Source: Bacteroidaceae bacterium (lineage in GTDB: Bacteria > Bacteroidota > Bacteroidia > Bacteroidales > Bacteroidaceae). From it: a DNA stretch of 42,773 bases. Positions 30,989 to 39,872 of this stretch are shown in pieces. The notes beneath the pieces are model-generated. The model did not search any database. It was not told the DNA's origin and worked only from the letters and a program-made list of their open reading frames with translations. The stretch lies in the NCBI GenBank assembly GCA_017535725.1, contig JAFXTO010000050.1, forward strand, positions 1 through 42,773. Direction: 5' to 3'. Every line of letters starts with the position of its first letter. Position 1 is the stretch's first letter. The position numbers were made by a program, and so were the translations under genes.

Positions 30989-31899
30989 TTGTTTTTGATA
31001 TTAAGAGGTATGCGATAAATGATGGTCCGGGAATCCGGACCACCATTTTTCTGAAGGGATGTCCGTTGCGTTGTGTGTGGTGTCATAATCCTGAATCGTG
31101 GCGTCCAGAGCCTGAATTCCTATTCAAGCGGAAGAAATGTATTGGGTGTAACTGCTGTGGGGTGCATCCGTATCAGTTGGATTATATCAGAAAGAAAAAT
31201 GTTGAATTACGAATTAAGGATGAGTGCCCCACTCTCGCCCTTGAAATGTGTGGACGGGAGTGGAGTGTTGAGGATTTGCTGGAAGAGATAGAGAAGGAAC
31301 GGGATGTGATGATGGAAAGCGGTGGCGGAGTGACTATCAGTGGTGGAGAGCCGCTCATGCAGATGAACAATGAGAGAGTGAACGGTGAAAGATGTGATTC
31401 CCTGCTTGTTCTCCTTCGTGAACTGGGTCAGCGTGGTTTTCATCGTGTTGTGGACACCACACTCCATGCGCCTATGGAAGTAGTGCAGGAGGTGGCAGCA
31501 GAAACTGACCTATTTCTTGTAGATCTGAAGGTGATGGATGCAGAGAAACACAAGCACTATACGGGAGTGTCCAACGAACGCATCCTTTCTAACCTGCGCC
31601 TGCTTGCGGGATTGGGTGTTTCTTTCCAGATTCGTGTTCCCCTTATTGAAGGCATCAATGCCGACGAGGAGAATATAGAAGAAACAGCACGGTTTATTGA
31701 TGAATTGGTCACTCTTCCATCTTCGTTAAAGGGCGTCGCTTTATTGCCTTACCACGATGCTGGCCGTGATAAACATGCTCGTAGGGGAACCTCTTATAAT
31801 CCTTCTGGTATTGGGATGTGTACACCTTCCGATGCTGTTATTCAGCGTTGCATCAACCAGTTCGCAGCTCATGGTATTGACACCATCGTAGGAGGATAG
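30985..31899 (+). CDS. HypD activating enzyme (radical SAM)
   Basis: It installs the glycyl radical on HypD; the start overlaps the hypD stop by four bases. The 304-residue protein has the SAM cluster motif C26-C30-C33 (CPLRCVWC) and the SAM-binding ISGGEPLMQ. The auxiliary ferredoxin-like insert is short: C52, C55, C57, C58, C81 and C89, enough for one [4Fe-4S] cluster but not the two often seen in glycyl radical activases. Residues 127-139 (MNNERVNGERCDS, coded 31363-31401) interrupt the normal sequence after GGEPLMQ and look like a repeat-derived in-frame insertion. Confidence 0.92.
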   Translation: MIVFDIKRYAINDGPGIRTTIFLKGCPLRCVWCHNPESWRPEPEFLFKRKKCIGCNCCGVHPYQLDYIRKKNVELRIKDECPTLALEMCGREWSVEDLLEEIEKERDVMMESGGGVTISGGEPLMQMNNERVNGERCDSLLVLLRELGQRGFHRVVDTTLHAPMEVVQEVAAETDLFLVDLKVMDAEKHKHYTGVSNERILSNLRLLAGLGVSFQIRVPLIEGINADEENIEETARFIDELVTLPSSLKGVALLPYHDAGRDKHARRGTSYNPSGIGMCTPSDAVIQRCINQFAAHGIDTIVGG

Positions 31900-31929
31900 G
31901 CAACGGATTCCCTCCTGCGTGACTTCCGT

Positions 31930-33597
31930 TTAGCGTTTACGTTTCTTCTTTCGTCCAGATTCTTTCTCTTTCTTTTGTGCTGTGGTTAGTGGACGTATGA
32001 TGAGACTTCTGGAAAGTCCGTTGGAGTTCCACTCAAGTTTCGGCGTACATGTAGAATTACCGGAAGAGGAAAGTTGGATGGCTGTGCTCTCATTGCCACA
32101 GCGATCTACTGCTGTAACGGCCAGATGGAGTCGGGAAAGTGCTGTGTAGACAGGGTCGATGGAGAAGTGGGATTGGGGTAGGAGGGTGGCCACGAGGTTT
32201 TCGGGGCGACTGATGTCTACAGGCCATGAGGTGGAGGCGTAGACGTTGTAGCGGAGGGATGAAGCTTCTGTTACTTCCGTGCTCCTTCCGTTTTCCCACA
32301 CAAGTTCTGTCTGACCGAAAGAGGTGGTTCGCAGTTGCAGATTCTTGGGAGCCGGAGGTGCTATGCTGTCCAGCCACGTGCAGGCAGGTGGAAGGGCTGG
32401 GAAGGCGTAGAAGTCTTGACGGAGGTAGTCGTAAAGCCCTTTTACGTTGTCGGTGAGGAACTTGCTTCGGAAATATGCTTGACCGGCAAGACCCTGTTGC
32501 CGGACGTAGTGAAGCTGACGTGTGATAGTACTCAGAGGCCAATTCTTTTCCTGCGGATGGAGGAAGTAGATGCCGAGCCCAGGTGCTACGAAGCGTTGTG
32601 ATGAGTGTTCCTGCCAATCTGCGGCGAAAGGATAGAAATGATTGCCATCGAAATACATCATGGGAAAAAGCATGTCGTGGATGCCCTGACGCAGCCAGCC
32701 TTGTGCGTCTTGATGAACGGCGTCACGAGCGTTCCATCCTCGTGAGGGGTAGCGGCTGACATCGGCGTATTTCCCTACGGGAGAGCTACTTATGCGTATC
32801 CAAGGCTTCAGCTGGTGGGTATCTTCATAGATGCGTCGCACAATGCGAGTGATGTTATTGCTGCGCCAGACAGCTTTTGACTGTCCTTTGGCTGCATACT
32901 TCTTGAAGGTAGCTGCATCGTTGAAGGAAGAGGCTCCTTCCGGGTATCGGATGTAGTCGAAGTGAATGCCATCCACGTCGTAGTGACTGATGATTTCATG
33001 GCAGATGCGCAGGAGGTAGTCTGCTGTTCCTGGGTGTCCGGGATCGAGGTAATAGGTGTCGCCATGCTTACGGCATAACTCAGGATGAGTCTTCAATACG
33101 CTTTTTGCTCCCATTTGTCGGGCGACGGCAATCTTGAAACAAGGAATGGTGACGATCCATGCATGGAGTTCCATTCCGCGGCGATGTGTTTCTTCTATCG
33201 CAAAAGCCAGAGGGTCGTAGCCAGGGTCACGTCCGATGGCTCCCGTGAGTGCTCCATCCCAAGGTTCAATGGCAGAGGGGTAGATGACAGTTCCACGGAT
33301 GCGAGTCTGGAGGAATATGGTATTGATGTTTGCAGCTTTTAGCTGGTCGAGAATTTGGCACAACTCACGTTGCTGCTGTTGGCGACTTGAAGTGTCGGTC
33401 GCTCGAGTTTTTGGCCAGTCAAGACCAAATAGCGTCGTGAGCCACACAGCACGCAGTTCGCGCTTGGGACAAGGTGTTGATTGGGTGAAGAGGCCAAAGT
33501 CCTGGGCCTTGGTACAAACAGTTATTTGCAAAAGCAAGAGTGATGCCAGAAGGAACCTCGCGCGTGTATATATATAATAAGGTGTATTTCTTGTCAT
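31930..33597 (-). CDS. DUF187 (GH10-like) secreted family protein
   Basis: The 555-residue protein has a signal peptide (about 1-31, ending TKAQ) and a TIM-barrel domain of the glycosyl-hydrolase-like 10 family, marked by KRELRAVWLTTLFGLDWP and DVDGIHFDYIRYPEG. A fibronectin-III-like domain follows (about 410-520) and the C-terminus is very basic (KKEKESGRKKKRKR). The substrate is unknown; relatives are linked to cell-envelope or peptidoglycan-glycan turnover. It lies convergently to the hypD operon, 30 bases from its end. Confidence 0.85.
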   Translation of the reverse strand: MTRNTPYYIYTRARFLLASLLLLQITVCTKAQDFGLFTQSTPCPKRELRAVWLTTLFGLDWPKTRATDTSSRQQQQRELCQILDQLKAANINTIFLQTRIRGTVIYPSAIEPWDGALTGAIGRDPGYDPLAFAIEETHRRGMELHAWIVTIPCFKIAVARQMGAKSVLKTHPELCRKHGDTYYLDPGHPGTADYLLRICHEIISHYDVDGIHFDYIRYPEGASSFNDAATFKKYAAKGQSKAVWRSNNITRIVRRIYEDTHQLKPWIRISSSPVGKYADVSRYPSRGWNARDAVHQDAQGWLRQGIHDMLFPMMYFDGNHFYPFAADWQEHSSQRFVAPGLGIYFLHPQEKNWPLSTITRQLHYVRQQGLAGQAYFRSKFLTDNVKGLYDYLRQDFYAFPALPPACTWLDSIAPPAPKNLQLRTTSFGQTELVWENGRSTEVTEASSLRYNVYASTSWPVDISRPENLVATLLPQSHFSIDPVYTALSRLHLAVTAVDRCGNESTAIQLSSSGNSTCTPKLEWNSNGLSRSLIIRPLTTAQKKEKESGRKKKRKR

Positions 33598-33616
33598 TCT
33601 TTCGTCCTTTTGGCCG

Positions 33617-33647
33617 CAAAGTTACTGAGAAAAGCTAATATGGCAAA
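33617..33647 (-). promoter_or_regulatory. Promoter of the DUF187 gene
   Basis: On the minus strand TTTG (33647-33644), 19 bases and TAACTTTG (33624-33617) fit the Bacteroidota consensus, 20 bases before the ATG. Confidence 0.85.
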
Positions 33648-33722
33648 AGAAAGGTACAAAAAACTCCCTGGAATTGACAAAAAGCAAGTTTATTTGTGCT
33701 TTTGTCAACTTTTTGATTGTTC

Positions 33723-33756
33723 TTTGGTGGTTTTTGCTTGATTTTCGTTATCTTTG
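33723..33756 (+). promoter_or_regulatory. Promoter of gdhA
   Basis: TATCTTTG (33749-33756) is a good -7 box. The nearest TTTG (33723-33726) is 22 bases upstream, slightly too far. The leader would be about 75 bases and A/T-rich. Confidence 0.65.
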
Positions 33757-33838
33757 CGCCCGAAAAGCAGGACTTCTGCTTCTTTCCATCCATAAAGAAA
33801 CATTTTTTCCCTATTTACAATCATAAAATAATAACATC

Positions 33839-35179
33839 ATGGACGCAAAAAAAGTCTTAGAAGACCTCAAGCGCCGCTTTCCCGGAGAGCCCGAGTATCA
33901 TCAGGCCGTGGAGGAGGTGCTCGGAACGATTGAAGAAGAGTACAACAAACATCCCGAGTTCGAGGCAGTAAACCTCATCGAACGCCTGTGTATCCCCGAC
34001 AGGATCTATCAGTTCCGTGTGACGTGGACTGATGATCAGGGCAAGGTTCAAACCAACATGGGTTATCGTGTTCAGCACAACAATGCTATTGGCCCGTACA
34101 AAGGAGGCATCCGTTTCCACAAGAGTGTGAACCTTGGCATCCTGAAGTTCCTTGCTTTCGAGCAGACTTTCAAGAACTCGCTTACAACGTTGCCCATGGG
34201 TGGCGGCAAGGGCGGTTCTGATTTCAGCCCCCGTGGTAAGTCCAACGCAGAGGTGATGCGCTTCTGTCAGGCATTTATGCTTGAACTGACTCGTCACATT
34301 GGTCCCGATGTGGATGTGCCTGCTGGTGACATTGGTGTTGGTGGCCGTGAAGTGGGTTATATGTTTGGTATGTATAAGAAGCTGACACGCGAGTTCAGTG
34401 GCGTGCTCACAGGTAAGGGTCTGGAGTTTGGCGGCTCTCTGATTCGTCCCGAGGCTACAGGCTACGGTAATGTTTACTTCCTCCGTGCCATGCTCCGCAC
34501 TAAGGGTGAAACCATCGAAGGCAAGAAGGTTCTGATTTCTGGTGCCGGAAACGTGGCTCAGTATTGTGCCGAGAAGGTGCTGCAGCTGGGTGGCAAGGTG
34601 ATGACCATGAGCGATAGCGACGGTTACATCTACGACCCGGATGGCATTGACCGCGAGAAACTCGACTATATCATGGAGTTGAAGAATGTCTATCGTGGAC
34701 GTATCCGTGAGTATGTGGAAGAATATCCGAATGCCAAGTATGTAGGTGATGGTGCCAAGCCTTGGTTCGAAAAGGCTGACATCGCTTGTCCTTGCGCTAC
34801 CCAGAATGAGCTCAACGAGGAAGCTGCTAAGGCTCTGGTTGCAAATGGCGTGATTGCCGTTGCTGAAGGTGCTAATATGCCCTCCACTCCTGGTGCTATC
34901 AAGGTCTTCCAGGATGCTAAGATCCTCTACTCTCCGGGTAAGGCCAGCAATGCTGGTGGTGTAAGTGTCAGCGGTCTGGAGATGTCACAGAACTCTGAAC
35001 GTCTGAGTTGGTCATCTGAGGAAGTGGATGCTAAGCTGCTCTGGATTATGGAGAACATCCACGACAACTGTGTGAAGTATGGCACAGAGCCTGACGGTTA
35101 TGTTAACTACGTGAAGGGTGCTAACGTGGCCGGCTTCATGAAGGTTGCCAAGGCTATGATGGCTCAAGGTCTCGTATAA
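33839..35179 (+). CDS. gdhA: Glutamate dehydrogenase
   Basis: It interconverts glutamate with 2-oxoglutarate and ammonia. The 446-residue hexameric-type enzyme has the catalytic lysine K124 in LPMGGGKGGSDF, K88 in IGPYKGGIRFH, DVPAGDIGVGGRE, and the Rossmann motif ISGAGNVAQ with a serine-aspartate pair (SDSDG) consistent with NADP preference. It can assimilate ammonia or deaminate the glutamate made by the P5C dehydrogenase. It has its own promoter. Confidence 0.96.
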   Translation: MDAKKVLEDLKRRFPGEPEYHQAVEEVLGTIEEEYNKHPEFEAVNLIERLCIPDRIYQFRVTWTDDQGKVQTNMGYRVQHNNAIGPYKGGIRFHKSVNLGILKFLAFEQTFKNSLTTLPMGGGKGGSDFSPRGKSNAEVMRFCQAFMLELTRHIGPDVDVPAGDIGVGGREVGYMFGMYKKLTREFSGVLTGKGLEFGGSLIRPEATGYGNVYFLRAMLRTKGETIEGKKVLISGAGNVAQYCAEKVLQLGGKVMTMSDSDGYIYDPDGIDREKLDYIMELKNVYRGRIREYVEEYPNAKYVGDGAKPWFEKADIACPCATQNELNEEAAKALVANGVIAVAEGANMPSTPGAIKVFQDAKILYSPGKASNAGGVSVSGLEMSQNSERLSWSSEEVDAKLLWIMENIHDNCVKYGTEPDGYVNYVKGANVAGFMKVAKAMMAQGLV

Positions 35180-35211
35180 GATACAACCCAACGAACACAA
35201 TTAAACATGCA

Positions 35212-35240
35212 AGAGGCGGCCAGCAATGGTCGCCTCTATT
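35212..35240 (+). terminator. Hairpin after gdhA
   Basis: AGAGGCGGCC (35212-35221) and GGTCGCCTCT (35228-35237) form a 10-bp stem with one G-T pair and a six-base loop. The following sequence has few T residues, so termination may be inefficient. Confidence 0.65.
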
Positions 35241-35629
35241 CGTCTTATACAACAAGTTATTCTTCTTATAAGTAACTAATCACAATTTAAAGACATGTTT
35301 TAGTATACAGAGATATGGAGACACAGAGGTATCATATATTATTCAATTTTCATTCTTTCATTTCTCAATTATAGGTGTCTCTGTGTCCTAAATAATAGTG
35401 GGTACACTATTTTTGAACACCTTCTTATTATAGTCTAATCGCGTTGAAGTGTATAACACTTGCTGCAACGTGGGTTAACAATTACGGTGTTTTCGGTGAT
35501 ACAAACATATATGGCCTTGTCGGTTGATGCGTGCTCGCTTGTATCAGGAGTTATGCCACAGGTACAGTTAAATAGCAACCGTTTTTTTGAGGGTGCGAAA
35601 TGACGAGGAATGAGAGGTGTTAAACGAAT
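35238..35629. other. Gene-free stretch between gdhA and ompA
   Basis: No gene is visible. It contains the inverted pair GACACAGAG (35320-35328) and CTCTGTGTC (35379-35387) flanking a TTTCATTCTTTCATTT-type stretch, a repeat arrangement like those seen elsewhere in the window. The remainder shows no structure I can name. Confidence 0.6.
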
Positions 35630-35657
35630 GGCGCCCCTCCTGCTTAGGAGAGGCGCC
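35630..35657 (-). terminator. Hairpin after the OmpA gene
   Basis: GGCGCC (35630-35635) and GGCGCC (35652-35657), plus CTCCT/AGGAG inside, form a strong stem with one mismatch and a four-base loop. On the minus strand it follows the ompA-like gene; the downstream T-tract is weak. Confidence 0.65.
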
Positions 35658-35680
35658 GATTAACTTATGCCAAATGGGAT

Positions 35681-36781
35681 TTACTTAGCAATAGCGATGG
35701 TCACGCGGTTCTTGTCGTTCTCGCTGTAGGGCTGAACGGTGTCACCCTTAGCGTCGACGGTGATGCGAGCAGCGTCGATACCAGCCTCTTTGAGAGCCTT
35801 GGCAACGTTCTCAGCACGACCCTGGGAGTACTTCATGTTGATTCTGGGGTTACCAGTACCAGCGTCAGCATAACCGGTGACAGTTACCTTTGTCTCGGGG
35901 TTAGCCTTCAGGAAGTTGATGAGGTTGGTGACCTTACCCTGTTCGCCTTCGGGAATAACGGTCTGGCGGATAGAGTAGAAGATTTCGGTCTGCATCTCAG
36001 GAGCCTTCTTCACGACGGGCTGGGGCTTCGGAGTCTCCTTAACAACGGGCTTGGGAGCGGGTGCGGGAGCGGGTTCTTCAACAACAACGGGAACAGCAAC
36101 GGGGATAACGTTCTCCACCTTGCCGAGGTTGATCTTCACACCTGCGAGAGCGGTGAAGTACCAGTCAAGTTCCTTGACGAAGTTGTCGCCATCGAATTTC
36201 TTGCTGTTGTACTTGTCGCTGAGGAAGTTGCTCATAGCCTCAATGTTCAGGCTGACGCGCTTGCTGAGACGGAAGTCGAAGTCAAGACCCAGACGGCCAA
36301 CGGGAAGTACGGAAGTTCCGTCCCAAACATCCACCTGAGAAGGCAGCAGGCGAGCAACTGCAGCAGCAGCATCGTCGTTACCGAAACCAATGTTAGCACC
36401 AACACCAGCGATGATGTTCAGGCCAAATACTCGTTTGGGGTTCCAGCCGCCGATAGCGTTAACGAGGTTAATCTTAACATCCAAAGCAGGAGTTACATAG
36501 TTCCACTTGTAAGTGGTGTTGTCAGAGAAGCCACCTTTGGATTCCCAACCGTTCACGGCCAGACGAAGTGCCCATACGGGTGTGAACTGATAACCAACGG
36601 CCAGCTGAGCAGCAGGAGAGATCAGCTTGTTGAAATCAGCTTCGCCTAATGTGTAGCTTGCGCCACCCTGAAGCTGGAGGAACCAGTGGTGATTGAACTC
36701 AACGCGCTCAGTCTCCTGTGCGCTTGCAGTCAGGCCTGAAACCATCAGGGCTGCTGCGAGAAGAAATTTACCAAATTTCAT
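35681..36781 (-). CDS. OmpA-family outer membrane protein
   Basis: The 366-residue protein anchors the outer membrane to peptidoglycan. It has a signal peptide (1-21, ending LTASAQ), an N-terminal beta-barrel (about 25-220), a Pro/Ala/Val-rich linker (about 225-260) and a C-terminal OmpA peptidoglycan-binding domain with VTGYADAGTGN and SQGRAENVAKAL. Major porins of this type are abundant in Bacteroidales. It has its own consensus promoter and terminator. Confidence 0.93.
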   Translation of the reverse strand: MKFGKFLLAAALMVSGLTASAQETERVEFNHHWFLQLQGGASYTLGEADFNKLISPAAQLAVGYQFTPVWALRLAVNGWESKGGFSDNTTYKWNYVTPALDVKINLVNAIGGWNPKRVFGLNIIAGVGANIGFGNDDAAAAVARLLPSQVDVWDGTSVLPVGRLGLDFDFRLSKRVSLNIEAMSNFLSDKYNSKKFDGDNFVKELDWYFTALAGVKINLGKVENVIPVAVPVVVEEPAPAPAPKPVVKETPKPQPVVKKAPEMQTEIFYSIRQTVIPEGEQGKVTNLINFLKANPETKVTVTGYADAGTGNPRINMKYSQGRAENVAKALKEAGIDAARITVDAKGDTVQPYSENDKNRVTIAIAK

Positions 36782-36838
36782 TGTTACACAAAATAATTAT
36801 TGTTAAATAATGTCGTTAATAACCTTCATTATGCGGTG

Positions 36839-36869
36839 CAAAGGTAGTGATAATATTGCAACCTGCAAA
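36839..36869 (-). promoter_or_regulatory. Promoter of the OmpA gene
   Basis: On the minus strand TTTG (36869-36866), 19 bases and TACCTTTG (36846-36839) match the consensus perfectly, in keeping with strong expression. The leader is about 50 bases and A/T-rich. Confidence 0.88.
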
Positions 36870-36898
36870 GAAATCTTAAACAAAATTACTGAAAAGGA

Positions 36899-39850
36899 CT
36901 AATTTTCCTTGATTTTAGGCAATAATATGACCCCATTTTTCTTCATTCCATCTACTTTTATGGTAAAGGGCGTGTCGAAATGCACTACGCGGACGTGTTT
37001 TGTCTCTTGGGCGGCAGGCATGGAGTTGAAAAGGTCTTGGCTGTAGATGCCATCTCCGAGATAGTCGTTGATGGTGAAATATCCGACTCCAAAGCTGGTG
37101 AGGTTCTGGAAAAAGTGCGTTCCCTGACTGGGATCCACTCGGTAATTCTCCAGACCGGCTTCGACGATGATGCGCGCAGCGGAGATGTGTGGCCATTTGA
37201 CGGGGATGCCTAACCAGGGGTCGCTGCTTCCCCAGCGGCCTGGTCCCACAAGGACATAGTTCTTTCCTTGGTCAAGGAAATGGCGGTTGATGCCGGCTAT
37301 TTCTTCTGCAACTTCAGGGTTGTTTCCTGCTGACCATCCTTCGGTCTTCACGTAGACGATATCTTGCACGTCGTTGGAGATGCCGTGGCCGATGGCGTTG
37401 TATGAGCGGAGCATACAGTCTTCGTCTGGAATGGCGGAGAGATCCTCGTCAAGCATGAGCTTGTTGTCAACCATGGGTCGTATCTGCAAAAGGTAGAATT
37501 CGCCAGTCCTGTTTGCATTGAGGTTTGCGGCAAATTCTATTTCCAAAGCTCGTCGCATCTCGCTCTGTCCGTACTCCATGACCTTTTTCAGAATATCGGG
37601 CAGAGGAAAGACGTCGTGCTGAAGAACTCCGCAGAAGGTGATGACCTTGCGTCCTCCCTCGTAGATGCCATCGCGAATAACTTGGTCGTAGGGGTCGTAC
37701 GTGGAGGCGATATATTGCAGGGTGCCGTCTTTCTCGGCAGCATTTACACGCAACTTCAGCAAGTTGAAGCCGTCGTCCTTCTGGAAATCTGTTGGAGGGT
37801 GTTTCAGGTCGAGGGCGTAGAATCGTGTTTGCGTCTCTTTCAACGCAATTTCCAGTTCGCTTGTCTGCAGAACCTGATGCGGATGTGCCGGACAAACACG
37901 CAGGCATTGGCCTCCGTCGACGATGTACTTACCCAGTCCCAGCGCCAGATTCACGGTTCCCTCGTCTGCCTTTTCGTCGCCGATGGGGTAGTAGTTGACC
38001 GAACGTGCCACACCAGAGAAGGTGGGATAAAAGCGGTCTTCGTGCTGTGAGCCTACGACTTCTTGCAGGATGACGGCCATCTTCTCCTGGTCTATCACGT
38101 TGGAAGTCGCGGTCATGTATGCCTTGGAGTCGGCGTAGAAGACGCTGGCATATACTGCCTTGATGGCGTCTGAGAGCATGTGCAACCGTTCGTATTTGTC
38201 TGAAGCGTGGGGAATCATATAGGTGGCATAGATACCGGCAAAGGGCTGGTAGTGCGCGTCCTCGAGCAACGAACTGGAGCGTATGGCTATAGGGGTATCG
38301 ACTACATCGAGGAAGGTCATGAGGTCTCCGATGAGGCGTGACGGCAGGCGGGCGTGGAGGAAGTAGTGCAGGATATCCTCGTCGGGGATGTCGGATAGAG
38401 CCACCTGATAGAGTTCATTTGAATCCATGAACTCATCAAAGATATCCGTGCAGAGAACCACCGTCTTCGGTATCATCACGGAAGCGTTGTCGTAGTCGTT
38501 GAGGTCGGTATGGCGCTTGATGATGTGGTCGATGAACGCCAGACCACGTCCTTTTCCGCCCAGACTACCGTCGCCGATGCGGGCAAAGTTCGAGTAGCGG
38601 TCGAAACGTTCGCGCTGGAAGACGGCTACGACGCCCTGGTTCTTCATGCGGCGGTAGGACACGATGGCGTCGAAGATAATCTGGCGGTGCTGGTCGATGT
38701 CCTGTACGGAATTCCAGGTGATGTGCTTCAGGAATTCGGCAATGGGGAACAAGGCACGCGAACATAGCCATCGCGAGACGTTGTTGTGCTGCACGTGGTA
38801 GAGCAACGACTGCTTGGGTAGCGAGAAGATGTTGTCCTGAAGGTCCTTGAGGTTCCGTAGGCGGGCCACCTCGCCCATCGTGGTGGGGTCGCGGAAGACG
38901 AAGTCGCCGAAACCGAAGTAGTGGAGAATGAGCTTGCGCAGGTCCACCGACATCTTTTTCGAGTTCTTGTCGACGAAGCGTATCTTCAGGGGTGCGCACA
39001 ATTCTGCTTTCGAGGTCTCGGACGATTCCATGATGAGGGGGATGAACTCATCGCGTTCGCGTATATTTTTTAATAAGGTAATACCAGCCATTTCATCCAG
39101 CACTCCTTCATGGGGGAAACGGCAGTCGGAAATGACTCCGAGGGTGTTGTTTGAAAAACGGTCGTACAAGGCCCACGCCTCCTCGTAGTTACGAGCCAGC
39201 ACAATCTTTGGTCTGCCTCGCATGCGCAACGTTTCGAGCTGAGAGTTTAGGGCTTCGGTGGCGAATTCCAGACTCTGCTGCAGCACAAACTTATAGAGGT
39301 TGGGCAGAATGCTGGAGTAGAATCTCACGTTGTCCTCCACAAGCATAATCATCTGAACGCCGGCTTCAAGGTCATGTTCCAGGTTCATCTTGTCCTCGAT
39401 GAGCTTGATGATAGAGAGCAGTAGCTCGGTGTTGCCTAGCCAGCAGAAGATGTATTCGAAGGCGGACATATCCTCGTCTGCCATACGCTTGCTGATACCG
39501 TGGCTGAAGGGGGTCAGCACGACGCAGGGTATCTGGGGATGTGAGTTCTTGATGCCTCGGGCGATGTCAAAGATGTCGTTGTTGTCAGTTCCAGGCATGA
39601 CGATGACGAGGTCAAAGGATAGCCGCTCCATCTGCATCAGCGCCTCTTCCTCCGAAGCGACCTGAATGAAGCGAGGCGGATAGCGAAGGCCTAACTTGGC
39701 GTATTCGTCAAATATTTTCTCGTCCACGCGTCCGTCATCTTCCAGCATGAAAGCATCGTAAGGGTTGGCGATGAGCAGCACGTTGAAGATGCGTCGTGCC
39801 ATGAGGTCGACAAACGAGGTGTCGCGCAGTATCAGAGTCTCTTTTTTCAT
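36899..39850 (-). CDS. PEP-synthase-like protein with two receiver domains
   Basis: A 983-residue cytoplasmic protein, often labelled phosphoenolpyruvate synthase in this phylum. Residues about 20-155 form a receiver-like domain without a phospho-acceptor aspartate (VIVMPG). Residues about 165-315 form a second receiver with an intact acidic pair (E172, D173), acceptor D242 in VISDCRFP, S276/S277 and K295. From about 430 comes the PPDK/PEP-synthase ATP-grasp domain (SLGGKGRGLAF, AIRSSSLLEDAHYQPFAG). I find no phosphohistidine swivel domain (TGG-x-TSH) and no PEP/pyruvate barrel; the C-terminus instead has GPGRWGSSDPWLG and a unique end. It cannot be a complete PEP synthase; the true reaction is unknown. 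Confidence 0.85.
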   Translation of the reverse strand: MKKETLILRDTSFVDLMARRIFNVLLIANPYDAFMLEDDGRVDEKIFDEYAKLGLRYPPRFIQVASEEEALMQMERLSFDLVIVMPGTDNNDIFDIARGIKNSHPQIPCVVLTPFSHGISKRMADEDMSAFEYIFCWLGNTELLLSIIKLIEDKMNLEHDLEAGVQMIMLVEDNVRFYSSILPNLYKFVLQQSLEFATEALNSQLETLRMRGRPKIVLARNYEEAWALYDRFSNNTLGVISDCRFPHEGVLDEMAGITLLKNIRERDEFIPLIMESSETSKAELCAPLKIRFVDKNSKKMSVDLRKLILHYFGFGDFVFRDPTTMGEVARLRNLKDLQDNIFSLPKQSLLYHVQHNNVSRWLCSRALFPIAEFLKHITWNSVQDIDQHRQIIFDAIVSYRRMKNQGVVAVFQRERFDRYSNFARIGDGSLGGKGRGLAFIDHIIKRHTDLNDYDNASVMIPKTVVLCTDIFDEFMDSNELYQVALSDIPDEDILHYFLHARLPSRLIGDLMTFLDVVDTPIAIRSSSLLEDAHYQPFAGIYATYMIPHASDKYERLHMLSDAIKAVYASVFYADSKAYMTATSNVIDQEKMAVILQEVVGSQHEDRFYPTFSGVARSVNYYPIGDEKADEGTVNLALGLGKYIVDGGQCLRVCPAHPHQVLQTSELEIALKETQTRFYALDLKHPPTDFQKDDGFNLLKLRVNAAEKDGTLQYIASTYDPYDQVIRDGIYEGGRKVITFCGVLQHDVFPLPDILKKVMEYGQSEMRRALEIEFAANLNANRTGEFYLLQIRPMVDNKLMLDEDLSAIPDEDCMLRSYNAIGHGISNDVQDIVYVKTEGWSAGNNPEVAEEIAGINRHFLDQGKNYVLVGPGRWGSSDPWLGIPVKWPHISAARIIVEAGLENYRVDPSQGTHFFQNLTSFGVGYFTINDYLGDGIYSQDLFNSMPAAQETKHVRVVHFDTPFTIKVDGMKKNGVILLPKIKEN

Positions 39851-39872
39851 TGGTTATTGTTTATTTTGGCTG

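Noticed and set aside
36899-39850. Classical PEP synthase (ppsA)
   Set aside because: Only the ATP-grasp part is recognisable. The phosphohistidine motif and PEP-utilising barrel are not visible in the 983 residues.
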